8,919 nt of DNA, taken from positions 1 to 8,919 of the forward strand of contig JAUPKV010000505.1 in the NCBI GenBank assembly GCA_030837265.1. Reading direction: 5' to 3'. The translations under genes and the position numbers were made by a program. The notes under the pieces were generated by a model. The model saw nothing but the letters and a program-made list of their open reading frames with translations, did no database searches and was not told the origin of the DNA. This stretch comes from Methanobacteriota archaeon. GTDB lineage: Archaea > Halobacteriota > Methanosarcinia > Methanosarcinales > Methanosarcinaceae. Shown here in pieces: positions 1 to 5,641 of this stretch. How positions within the stretch are numbered: the first letter of the stretch is position 1; each line of letters starts with the position of its first letter.

Positions 1-2
1 CT

Positions 3-65
3 TATAAAAAAAGTGCGATTGAAAAAACTGAAAGTGAGGCCTGGCCTGAAAAAGTTTTAACGTAA
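3..65 (+). CDS. Possible 3' end of a gene cut by the window edge
   Basis: The frame starting at base 3 stays open for 20 codons and ends in TAA at 63-65. The peptide has a balanced, protein-like composition (it ends EAWPEKVLT). A T-rich stretch follows (about 84-106), as expected downstream of an archaeal gene. Frame 1 is also open up to a TAA at 58-60 but gives a very basic peptide. Twenty codons cannot identify a family, and both frames could be open by chance. No function is proposed. Confidence 0.25.
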   Translation, partial: YKKSAIEKTESEAWPEKVLT

Positions 66-145
66 GAACATAACAAATATTAGCTTCTTAACTTCTCTTT
101 TTCTATTGTACTTAATTATTCGACGTGAATTAGTTTTCTTCGTGA

Positions 146-155
146 TTTATATAAT
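146..155 (+). promoter_or_regulatory. TATA box for the candidate small RNA
   Basis: TTTATATAAT matches the archaeal TATA consensus. Its core is centred near base 150, about 26 nt before G177, where the downstream folded stretch begins. This is the usual TATA-to-start distance in archaea. No strong BRE is visible just upstream. Confidence 0.45.
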
Positions 156-176
156 ATGAATGCAATTTATTTATTT

Positions 177-266
177 GGAGAGCTTGGCTGCTACTGCTGC
201 ACAAAAGCTGCTTGTGCATCACACTGTTCCTGCTATAAAAAGTCTGGCTCTTCACATTAATTTTTT
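177..266 (+). ncRNA. Candidate small structured RNA, about 80-90 nt
   Basis: No known RNA family is recognised. Bases 177-189 can pair with 241-253: 12 of 13 positions pair, three of them G-U, with one U-U mismatch. Inside this closing stem a second hairpin has a perfect 7-bp stem, 198-204 (TGCACAA) with 212-218 (TTGTGCA), and a 7-nt loop. A TATA box sits at the right distance for a start at G177, and three oligo-T tracts (261-266, 274-279, 283-287) follow, matching archaeal U-tract termination. The 7-bp GGAGAGC/GCTCTTC end stem recalls a tRNA acceptor stem, but no T-arm or D-arm fits, so it is not a tRNA. The segment is more GC-rich than the AT-rich DNA around it. A 34-codon cysteine-rich reading frame (156-260) overlaps it and is the main alternative, but its ATG lies upstream of the predicted start site. 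Confidence 0.42.
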
Positions 267-485
267 GCTTTAATTTTTTAGATTTTTGAATTAACTTTTC
301 TTTTGCGCTATAGAGAAGCCGTAAAACATTTGTTTAAGAAAGCCATTGAGTTCTAATCATAATAAAGTCTAAAGATAATACAATTGAAAATAGCACGTTG
401 TCCACTTGCTAAAGAACTGAACAAATGAACTGAGATTATGTATAAGATAAAAATAAGACAGATATTTCATAGAACGTGATTGTTT

Positions 486-698
486 ATGCAACTTGATTTA
501 TCAGATATTGTTAAGTTGTGTGGAATATTCTTAATAGTTATTGCAATTGTTTTTGCAATTCTAAACTATCGTTCCATAGGCTTTTCTTTTCGTATAATTT
601 GGTTCGGATTTATATTTATAGTCGGAATGATTGCAATTATGTTAGGGTTTACATTTTTCAGAAAAGATAGCACCTGGAGAAAAAAGAGAGGAATGTAA
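486..698 (+). CDS. Small two-helix membrane protein, function unknown
   Basis: This 70-residue protein is not a family I recognise. Two hydrophobic segments are visible, at about residues 10-26 and 33-58, joined by a short polar turn (NYRS). The C-terminus is basic (RKDSTWRKKRGM), which suggests a helical hairpin with a cytoplasmic tail. ATG 486 is preferred over a TTG six bases upstream, because GTGAT (476-480), a match to the 3' part of the archaeal Shine-Dalgarno sequence, then lies 5 nt before the start. It is monocistronic and converges on the thioredoxin lipoprotein gene. The codons are AT-rich like the surrounding DNA. It could be an ordinary lineage-specific membrane peptide; the coding call rests on the hydrophobic pattern and the ribosome binding site. 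Confidence 0.6.
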   Translation: MQLDLSDIVKLCGIFLIVIAIVFAILNYRSIGFSFRIIWFGFIFIVGMIAIMLGFTFFRKDSTWRKKRGM

Positions 699-711
699 GC
701 TACTCCCCAAG

Positions 712-723
712 GTTACATGTAAC
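712..723. repeat. 12-bp perfect palindrome between convergent genes
   Basis: GTTACATGTAAC is its own reverse complement and lies in the 39-bp gap between two convergent genes. It could form a short hairpin for bidirectional termination or be a protein-binding site. A T-run follows on the plus strand but begins inside the end of the opposing gene. Confidence 0.5.
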
Positions 724-737
724 TTGAATGGGTTTCT

Positions 738-1328
738 TCATTTAAATTTCTTTTTTTCAATAAGAGCATTATCCAGAATTTTTTCTAATGCTTCTTTATC
801 TCTGGGTCCAATAGTCCTGGACTTTAATCCATCAGTACTGATGTTACCATTTTCTCCCATATAAGTATAGTTTCCATTTTTAATCCCTATAATCATAAAG
901 GAGACGGGGACTACATATGCTCCAAAATAGTCAGCAATTTTAGGATTCTCATCCATATCCAAAGACATGATCGTAACCCTATCTTTATATTCTGCTGCAA
1001 CCTGAGCTAATATTGGCTTCATATCCTGACAATCACTACAGCCCCTGGACCCGATTTCTAAAAAAACCGGATTTTTTTGCAGGTACGTGTTTATCTGTTT
1101 CAGCCTGGTTACCTCTACGACACTGCCACTCTCGATAGTCTGGGGGTTTGTGGAGTCATTTTGGTCATTCTGCTGATTGGAAGAATTATTCTGCTGATTG
1201 GAAGAATTATTTTGCTGATTGGAAGAATTACTCTGCTGATTGGAAGAATTTTCCTGAGCATTATCAATGCATCCAGATAAAAGAACTATAGCTACAAGTA
1301 AGATTAGCAATGCCACTACTTTTTTCAT
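738..1328 (-). CDS. Membrane-anchored thioredoxin-fold lipoprotein
   Basis: This 196-residue protein is predicted to be exported and lipid-anchored, with a thiol-disulfide exchange domain outside the membrane. Residues 1-20 form a lipoprotein signal: KK, a hydrophobic core, then the lipobox LSGC with the modified cysteine at position 20. Residues 27-54 are four near-identical seven-residue units (NSSNQQN/S), and an Asn/Gln/Asp-rich linker runs to about residue 65. The thioredoxin-like domain spans about 70-190, with the CxxC site C97-S-D-C100 after a beta strand (VFLEIGSRG) and the expected cis-proline region VVPVSF (P141). The CSDC dipeptide differs from the CGPC of classical thioredoxins. 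It lies alone, divergent from the acyltransferase gene and convergent with the small membrane protein gene. No clear ribosome binding site is seen, so the message may have a short leader. The substrate is unknown; reduction or isomerisation of surface protein disulfides is an inference. Confidence 0.85.
   Translation of the reverse strand: MKKVVALLILLVAIVLLSGCIDNAQENSSNQQSNSSNQQNNSSNQQNNSSNQQNDQNDSTNPQTIESGSVVEVTRLKQINTYLQKNPVFLEIGSRGCSDCQDMKPILAQVAAEYKDRVTIMSLDMDENPKIADYFGAYVVPVSFMIIGIKNGNYTYMGENGNISTDGLKSRTIGPRDKEALEKILDNALIEKKKFK
1171..1254 (-). repeat. Four 21-bp tandem repeats in the lipoprotein linker
   Basis: The unit TGCTGATTGGAAGAATTA plus three variable bases starts at 1171, 1192, 1213 and 1234, an exact 21-bp period. 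The units differ at only a few bases, so the array is probably young and may vary in copy number. Each unit encodes seven residues (NSSNQQN type) without shifting the frame. Confidence 0.9.
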
Positions 1329-1563
1329 ATTAGTCGACTACTCTAAATCTTTAATGGTTAAACTTTTTGTTTTTTGAAGCTAAATAACGGAATTCATTAA
1401 ATTTTTTTCGCTATTTTCACTTAGCATGAAATCACTAAACAATGGTTTAAGCGCCAGGTTAGTTCTAGTGTCCCCGGGTTAAGGATAGAGACATTAACAA
1501 ATATTTTTAACCTTTAAAGACTAATAGAAAGTAAAATTTTTAAAAATTACAGGGGTCACTATC
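1329..1563. other. Divergent intergenic region
   Basis: This 235-bp stretch separates the lipoprotein gene (-) from the acyltransferase gene (+) and should hold both promoters. No strong TATA box stands out. Weak AT-rich candidates are minus-strand TTTAACC near 1357-1363 and plus-strand AAATATTTTTAA near 1499-1510. GGTTAA (1478-1483) and TTAACC (1507-1512) form an inverted pair. No coding potential was recognised. Confidence 0.4.
1331..1340. repeat. 10-bp palindrome just before the lipoprotein start
   Basis: TAGTCGACTA is a perfect palindrome lying 3-12 bases upstream of the lipoprotein ATG, where a ribosome binding site would normally be. It may be a small operator or coincidence. Confidence 0.3.
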
Positions 1564-2106
1564 ATGGGTGAACTTATATCTAATAGGGATAAAGTAACTT
1601 ACGGCGAGATTGCTAATCATTACCAGAGTAACAAACTCCTTTTTGGAATTAAGTATTTTAAGAACTATGTTTTGGAACGTCTTGCCTCAAGTGTTCCTGT
1701 ACCTTCGTGGAGAACAAAATTTCATAAAATGAGAGGCGTCAATGTCGGGAAAAATGTGTACATTGGTTACAATGTGCTTTTCGACAGGCTACATCCTGAA
1801 CTAATTACATTAGGAGATTATGTGGAAATAGGAGATTGGTGCATATTCTCTGCACACACCAGAGGCAGCTTAACTACAAGACAGGCATATCCAAGAACTG
1901 AGAAACCAATAAAAATAGGATATGGAGTTTGCATAAACAGCAGATGTATAATTACTCAAGGAGTTGAAATCGGAGAGAACTCTATAATAGAAACAGGATC
2001 AGTAGTTACTCGAAATATTCCTCCAAATAGCTTGGCTTCGGGGTACCCGGCCAGAGTCGTTAAAAAGTTTGATGAATTAAACACCAATAAAAATGGAATT
2101 ATTTAA
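1564..2106 (+). CDS. Acyltransferase, left-handed beta-helix (hexapeptide repeat) family
   Basis: This 180-residue protein belongs to the trimeric O-acetyltransferase family typified by LacA/Maa and polysaccharide acetyltransferases, which move an acetyl or acyl group from acyl-CoA to a sugar or similar hydroxyl. Residues 1-55 are an N-terminal helical part. Hexapeptide-like turns run from about 58 to 150 (VNVGKNVYIG, LGDYVEIGDWC, IKIGYGVCI, GVEIGENSIIETGSVV). H98 in IFSAHT fits the catalytic histidine position. The end, GYPARVVKKF (160-169), is the usual closing signature of the family. AGGGG (1551-1555) lies 8 nt before the ATG. The acceptor cannot be told from sequence. No sugar or surface-polysaccharide genes are adjacent, so it acts as a stand-alone gene here. 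Confidence 0.88.
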   Translation: MGELISNRDKVTYGEIANHYQSNKLLFGIKYFKNYVLERLASSVPVPSWRTKFHKMRGVNVGKNVYIGYNVLFDRLHPELITLGDYVEIGDWCIFSAHTRGSLTTRQAYPRTEKPIKIGYGVCINSRCIITQGVEIGENSIIETGSVVTRNIPPNSLASGYPARVVKKFDELNTNKNGII

Positions 2107-2113
2107 TGAATTA

Positions 2114-2142
2114 TTTAATGTTTCATGGAAACAAACATTAAA
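2114..2142. terminator. Hairpin between convergent genes
   Basis: A perfect 10-bp stem, TTTAATGTTT (2114-2123) with AAACATTAAA (2133-2142), encloses a 9-nt loop 8 bases after the acyltransferase stop. T-rich sequence follows on the plus strand (TTTT at 2150-2153, then TTTTT). An alternative small hairpin, GTTTC/GAAAC (2120-2124 with 2128-2132), overlaps it. It probably terminates the acyltransferase transcript, and possibly the AMMECR1 transcript in the other direction. Confidence 0.6.
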
Positions 2143-2151
2143 ATCTTCATT

Positions 2152-2754
2152 TTAACTGAATTTTTCTTCAAAAACTTCTCCCCGGGGTTCTTTCTCCTTA
2201 AAAATCTGTCCTTCAAAGCGGTGTACTTCTGCGCCTCTGAGCCAGGCATCCGGAGAAAGACCGGCTTTCATGCAGGTATGTCCAAGAAAGTCAATACAAT
2301 CCATGTTGTTTTCAGGAGCAACCTGAGGTAGTAGCAACCCCTGGTAGTATCCCTGTTTTACAATGAGACCATGTCTCCCGATTTCTATATGTTTTGGGAT
2401 TTCTTTTGGTGGGGCATTGATCCTTTCCGGAGGGGTGAGAACCGTTATCTCAACAACAATGTCCTCAAGCTCTTCCTTCCCTACGGGAGGAAAACGAGGG
2501 TCATGAGTTGCTGCAGAGATTGCCGAATCCACAATAGCGTCCCTTAGTGCCGAATCAGGATAAGGATGTCCTATGCAACCCCTGAGGAGACCATTTTCCG
2601 TAAGTGTTACAAAAACCCCTCGCATCTCCCCGAATACCGGCGAAAGCTCAAAATCCAGTTCTTCAGGCTTTGGGAGTTTTCTTTGAGTGAGAAACGATTC
2701 AATTGTCTTCCTTGCAAGTTTGACTGCATTCCTTCCGTCGATTTCAGTAAGCAC
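2152..2754 (-). CDS. AMMECR1-domain protein
   Basis: This 200-residue protein covers the whole AMMECR1 domain, a family found in archaea, some bacteria and eukaryotes whose biochemical role is not settled. The family signature LRGCIGH is at residues 57-63 with invariant C60. Other typical parts are [11 protein letters not shown], the strand [32 protein letters not shown], and the C-terminal [11 protein letters not shown]. Length is normal. The start is GTG, fixed by a GGTGA ribosome binding site 3 nt upstream (2758-2762); the nearby upstream ATG is out of frame. In many genomes the domain occurs with Memo and radical-SAM partners, but neither is in this window. It lies 183 bp downstream of pgk on the same strand, with its own TATA box and a terminator between them, so cotranscription is unlikely to be the main mode. 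Confidence 0.92.
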   Translation of the reverse strand: MLTEIDGRNAVKLARKTIESFLTQRKLPKPEELDFELSPVFGEMRGVFVTLTENGLLRGCIGHPYPDSALRDAIVDSAISAATHDPRFPPVGKEELEDIVVEITVLTPPERINAPPKEIPKHIEIGRHGLIVKQGYYQGLLLPQVAPENNMDCIDFLGHTCMKAGLSPDAWLRGAEVHRFEGQIFKEKEPRGEVFEEKFS

Positions 2755-2819
2755 TTTTCACCAACCCCATAATTTAGTAATTTAGTTTTAATGTCAGTTT
2801 TTGTTGTGACAAAACCGGT

Positions 2820-2846
2820 TAACAATAATATATAAATGAATTGTTA
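2820..2846 (-). promoter_or_regulatory. TATA box inside an inverted repeat, upstream of the AMMECR1 gene
   Basis: The minus-strand TTTATATA (2829-2836) predicts a start near 2807 and a leader of about 50 nt. It is flanked by a perfect 7-bp inverted repeat, TAACAAT (2820-2826) and ATTGTTA (2840-2846). This arrangement could let a dimeric repressor block TBP. On the plus strand the same box reads TATATAAA, identical to the boxes of other genes here, so a plus-strand start near 2858 is also possible. Confidence 0.45.
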
Positions 2847-2871
2847 TTAAGGTATATTAAAAGAGAAGATT

Positions 2872-2901
2872 ACTGGAGAGCCAGATACTTTCCAGTTTTT
2901 T
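2872..2901 (+). terminator. Hairpin followed by T6 on the plus strand
   Basis: ACTGGAGAG (2872-2880) pairs with CTTTCCAGT (2888-2896), nine pairs with one G-U and a 7-nt loop, directly followed by TTTTTT (2896-2901). The form is a classic intrinsic terminator reading on the plus strand, yet no plus-strand gene precedes it. Read on the minus strand it could be a second hairpin after the pgk terminator, followed by a T-rich stretch. Confidence 0.5.
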
Positions 2902-2916
2902 GTATAATTACTAACT

Positions 2917-2939
2917 AAAAAAAGGAGAATTAACTCCTT
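2917..2939 (-). terminator. pgk terminator overlapping its stop codon
   Basis: On the minus strand the stop codon TAA begins a hairpin: AAGGAG (2934-2939) and CTCCTT (2922-2927), six perfect pairs with a 6-nt loop, running straight into T7 (2917-2923). The stop codon being part of the stem is compact but workable. It should end the pgk transcript before the AMMECR1 promoter. Confidence 0.65.
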
Positions 2940-4176
2940 ATATCTTTTTTGATTCTAAATATATTTTAGCTGCGGATTTCAATGCCTCAATACCCGGAAG
3001 TTTCATTCCTGAAAGATAATCAATCATCGCCCCCCCGCCTGTGCTGACGTGGGAAAAGCGGTGTGAGAGCCCAAGACGCTCAACTTCTACCGTTATATGC
3101 CCCCCTCCGGCAATTGAAAATTCGGATTTAGTCGCAGCCTTAATAATTTCAGTGGTTCCGAGGGCAAATTCGGCAATCTCAAAAACTCCTGCAGGGCCAT
3201 TCAGGATAACAGTTTTTGCATTTTCAATCTCTTTGGAGAAATTCACAATAGTTTCAAGTCCTATATCGTTTATAGGGAGAGAATCGGAATTAAGTTCCGA
3301 AACGTGCATTTCAACTCGTTTCTTATTATCATTTAAGGCCACGTCCCTGGGGAGACCAATATTAGCTTCAAATTTCATAAGCATCTCTCTCGCCTTTTCT
3401 ATCTGGTCTTCATAGCCCTGGGATTTAATAAAGTCCAGATTGACTTTTCCGATATTTACTCCCGATGCAGCAAGAGCTACGTTTGCTACCACTCCGGTAA
3501 AGAGCACACGGTCAGCCCCTCCATTTTTAAGCACATTTTCGGCAACTCTGAGGGAATCGTCCACTTTAGCCCCTCCGAGTACAAAAATACATGGTCTTGC
3601 TGCTCCTTTCACCCCTCTATCCAGAGATATGAGTTCCTTTTCCATTACTCTTCCTGCCCCGGAAGGAATAACCGGAGTAAACCCGACCACGGAAAGTTGG
3701 GACCTGTGAGACACGGCAAATGCATCGTTGAGGAAAATATCTATGAAAGGTGAGAGCTTCTTAACCGGAAATGTCTTTGATTGTTCCAGCGGTGGCCTCT
3801 CAAGGCTTTCTTCGGAGTAGAACCGTACGTTTTCAAGCAGGATTACATCACCGTTTTCCATTGACGAGATTTGGGTTTTTGCATAGGTTCCGAAAATATC
3901 ATCCACATATAGGACCTGCTTGCCAAGGTGTTTTGACATCAGTTTGGCATGAGGCTTCATTGTTGTGAAGTCTTTCTTCCCGGGCCTGCTCTGGTGCGCA
4001 AGCAAAACGACTTTTGAGTCCTCAAGGTCCTTCAGGGTGGCAATATGACTCCGGATTCGCAGATCATCCAGAATGTTGCCTTGAGGATCCATAGGAGAGT
4101 TCAGGTCAACCCTTACAAGAATTGTCTTTCCGGCTGTGTCAAAATCATCGATAGTTAGAAAGTCTCTGGAAGTCAT
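2938..4176 (-). CDS. pgk: Phosphoglycerate kinase
   Basis: This cytoplasmic enzyme interconverts 1,3-bisphosphoglycerate + ADP and 3-phosphoglycerate + ATP. In methanogens it works mainly in the gluconeogenic direction. The 412-residue length is normal for archaeal forms. Visible in order are the substrate-binding RVDLNSP (22-28), the arginine segment DDLRIRSH, LAHQSRPG (59-66), LLENVRF, LNDAFAVSHR (about 149-158), the hinge region GGAKVDD (about 201-207), NGPAGVFE (about 324-331), the archaeal-style AGGGH, and the nucleotide loop STGGGA. GGGH replaces the GGGDT of bacterial enzymes, as in other archaea. A TATATAAA box (4207-4214, minus strand) predicts a start near 4184, giving a very short leader. 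Its neighbour on the right, the uracil-DNA glycosylase gene, is divergent. Confidence 0.97.
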   Translation of the reverse strand: MTSRDFLTIDDFDTAGKTILVRVDLNSPMDPQGNILDDLRIRSHIATLKDLEDSKVVLLAHQSRPGKKDFTTMKPHAKLMSKHLGKQVLYVDDIFGTYAKTQISSMENGDVILLENVRFYSEESLERPPLEQSKTFPVKKLSPFIDIFLNDAFAVSHRSQLSVVGFTPVIPSGAGRVMEKELISLDRGVKGAARPCIFVLGGAKVDDSLRVAENVLKNGGADRVLFTGVVANVALAASGVNIGKVNLDFIKSQGYEDQIEKAREMLMKFEANIGLPRDVALNDNKKRVEMHVSELNSDSLPINDIGLETIVNFSKEIENAKTVILNGPAGVFEIAEFALGTTEIIKAATKSEFSIAGGGHITVEVERLGLSHRFSHVSTGGGAMIDYLSGMKLPGIEALKSAAKIYLESKKI

Positions 4177-4206
4177 TTACCCTCAGCACACCTTTTTGAA
4201 CATACT

Positions 4207-4214
4207 TTTATATA
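4207..4214 (-). promoter_or_regulatory. TATA box of pgk
   Basis: Minus-strand TATATAAA lies about 34 bases from the pgk ATG and predicts transcription from near 4184, leaving a leader of under 10 nt. Confidence 0.55.
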
Positions 4215-4227
4215 GGTCAAAGAATAA

Positions 4228-4274
4228 ATTCGAAAGATACTTTTCGAATGACTTTTTTATCATTCAATAATGAT
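4228..4274. repeat. Two adjacent inverted repeats in the pgk/UDG divergent spacer
   Basis: ATTCGAAA (4228-4235) and TTTCGAAT (4242-4249) form a perfect 8-bp inverted repeat with a 6-nt spacer. ATCATT (4259-4264) and AATGAT (4269-4274) form a second. A T6 tract (4253-4258) lies between them. They sit just upstream of the pgk TATA box and so could be operators for pgk. Confidence 0.5.
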
Positions 4275-4410
4275 TACCTTGTCATGGGATTTTTTCCATA
4301 AATAAGTTTGTCTCATTTCAGCTTCATGAGATAATTGTGATTTTTTATATGAAAAGCCATATGAAATAAAAGACGTTCAATAATTTAACTCTAAAAAGGT
4401 TTTGCTATCA

Positions 4411-4418
4411 TATATAAA
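4411..4418 (+). promoter_or_regulatory. TATA box of the uracil-DNA glycosylase gene
   Basis: TATATAAA is centred about 24-26 nt before ATG 4438, so transcription should begin at or next to the start codon. It also rules out the TTG at 4402 as a start. Confidence 0.55.
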
Positions 4419-4437
4419 TTTTGGACAAGGTAGAATA

Positions 4438-5031
4438 ATGACACATGAAATAGAAAAGCGCAGGGATTTTGACCAAAGAGTTAGAAAAATGGTGGAAGCT
4501 GGGTATGATACTGTTGTACGGGAGGCAATAGTGTGTACGCGCTGCCCTCTCCATAAAAGTGCAATTAAACATGTAGTTGGAAAGGGATCGTGTCATCCTA
4601 AGGTTTTTTTTATAGGAGAAGCCCCGGGAGAAAGCGAAAACAAATCCGGAATCCCATTTTACGGCAGGGCAGGAAAACAGCTCGACAAAATGATCGAATA
4701 TATGAGACTTTCTAATGAGGACTGGATGGTCACCAATACGGTCAAATGCCATCCCCCGGAAAACAGGCAGCCTAAAATCAATGAAATCGAGTGCTGCAAA
4801 CCATTTCTCCTTGCCCAGATAATCCTGCTCGACCCGAAAATAATCATTTTGCTTGGGAATACCGCTGAACGCTCCTATTGTCCCGGGAAAAAATTGGAAT
4901 GGGGAGTGCCTGAGGAAATTCAAGGGAGAACGGTCCTGAAACTCTATCATCCTGCAGCCCTGATTTACACCCGTTCTAAGATAGAAACCCAGCATGCTTT
5001 TATCGATAATAACCGAAGCCTCTGGGCGTAA
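4438..5031 (+). CDS. Uracil-DNA glycosylase, family 4 (Fe-S)
   Basis: This 197-residue enzyme should remove uracil from DNA as the first step of base excision repair. Motif GEAPGESE (60-67) followed by GIPFYGRAGK is the family-4 active-site region. NTVKCHPPENRQP (N100) is the second conserved block and HPAAL (H171) the third. By spacing, E61, E67, F74, N100 and H171 match residues reported as important in the Thermus family-4 enzyme (recalled, not aligned). C33, C36, C104 and C120 fit the four ligands of the 4Fe-4S cluster; C119 is adjacent and C148 is extra. The start is ATG 4438 rather than the in-frame TTG at 4402, since the TATA box (4411-4418) lies between them. AAGGT (4427-4431) is a possible ribosome binding site if a leader exists. 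It is transcribed alone, divergently from pgk. Confidence 0.93.
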   Translation: MTHEIEKRRDFDQRVRKMVEAGYDTVVREAIVCTRCPLHKSAIKHVVGKGSCHPKVFFIGEAPGESENKSGIPFYGRAGKQLDKMIEYMRLSNEDWMVTNTVKCHPPENRQPKINEIECCKPFLLAQIILLDPKIIILLGNTAERSYCPGKKLEWGVPEEIQGRTVLKLYHPAALIYTRSKIETQHAFIDNNRSLWA

Positions 5032-5273
5032 AAAAGACGGAGTAAAAAGACTGAGAACACTGACCTATTTTATGCCCTTAAAATTTCCAAGATAGTAGAC
5101 AAAGATATTATTGTCAATAACAGATGATGTAAGTGAACTTCTTTGTGCTGTTATCTGGATGTAAAAACTCATTGAGATGGAAATAAACTGGAAGCCATAT
5201 TTATTCAATAAAATATATAAATCGATCCAGCTATTACTATTCGGACTTATTCTGTAATACAAGGGGTGGTAAG
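5032..5273. other. Intergenic region before the sHsp gene
   Basis: This 242-bp AT-rich spacer holds the sHsp promoter at its right end. A small inverted repeat, GACAA/TTGTC, lies near 5098-5116, and the octamer AAAAAGAC occurs twice just after the UDG stop. No clear terminator for the glycosylase gene and no coding sequence were found. Confidence 0.4.
5214..5221 (+). promoter_or_regulatory. TATA box of the sHsp-ferredoxin cluster
   Basis: TATATAAA within an A/T-rich run predicts a start near 5243, giving a leader of about 30 nt that includes the ribosome binding site. No clear promoter separates the sHsp gene from the ferredoxins, so this box may drive all three. Confidence 0.55.
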
Positions 5274-5570
5274 TTGGCAATGGTGAAAATGTCACCTGAT
5301 GTTATTTCATGTTCGGATGATCAGAACAATCTAGAAATGGAAATTAATCTGCCGGGAGTAAAGAAAGAAAATATCGAATTAAAGATGGTTGAGGAAGGCT
5401 TTTTCATAAGAGCAAAAAAGGAAGAAAACGGGGTAGAATACACAGGCACCTATTCATTTTGCTGTGGGGTCATACCCGAGAAAGCTACGGCTAAATACTG
5501 CGACGGGAAATTATATGTGATAGTGCCTTACAGGGAATCCACGGAAACCGTGGACGTTAAAATTCAATAA
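5274..5570 (+). CDS. Small Hsp20/alpha-crystallin-like protein
   Basis: This 98-residue protein is close to a bare alpha-crystallin domain. Strand pattern LEMEINLPGVKKENIELKM (20-38) matches the start of the Hsp20 fold, and DGKLYVIVPY (77-86) matches the family's conserved NGVLxVxVPK segment. It lacks the long N-terminal arm and a clear C-terminal IxI tail, though VDVKI closes the chain, so it is shorter than the usual 140-160 residues. Such proteins are ATP-independent holdases in the cytoplasm. It has four cysteines (13, 63, 64, 76), unusual for the family. The TTG start is preferred because GGTGG lies 4-8 bases upstream and the context GTGGTAAGTTG is identical to that of the ABC ATPase gene here; ATG 5280 is the alternative. 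The first ferredoxin begins 71 nt after its stop. It may instead be a divergent relative with a different role. Confidence 0.78.
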   Translation: MAMVKMSPDVISCSDDQNNLEMEINLPGVKKENIELKMVEEGFFIRAKKEENGVEYTGTYSFCCGVIPEKATAKYCDGKLYVIVPYRESTETVDVKIQ

Positions 5571-5641
5571 GCTGAAGAAAAATATCATAATTTGCCGCCG
5601 AATTTAAGGTACTCAATTCATAAGTTCTGGAGATGGGGAAA

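Noticed and set aside
177..254. tRNA-like gene, from the 7-bp GGAGAGC/GCTCTTC end stem and 77-nt length
   Set aside because: No T-stem and loop (no GTTCRA), no D-arm and no anticodon arm in the right places; the stem extends further inward than an acceptor stem.
1171..1254. CRISPR-like array
   Set aside because: The 21-bp units are contiguous, with no spacers, and encode an in-frame peptide repeat.
1077..1280. Plus-strand frame with repeated LLIGRI units, looking like a hydrophobic repeat protein
   Set aside because: It is the antisense shadow of the 21-bp repeats of the lipoprotein gene, which has a signal peptide, lipobox and thioredoxin domain on the minus strand.
3041..3415. Plus-strand frame of 124 codons inside pgk
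   Set aside because: Antisense shadow of pgk, whose motifs cover the whole region.
4408..4995. Long minus-strand frame of 195 codons opposite the uracil-DNA glycosylase
   Set aside because: The plus strand carries all family-4 motifs; the minus frame has no recognisable domain and composition typical of an antisense shadow.
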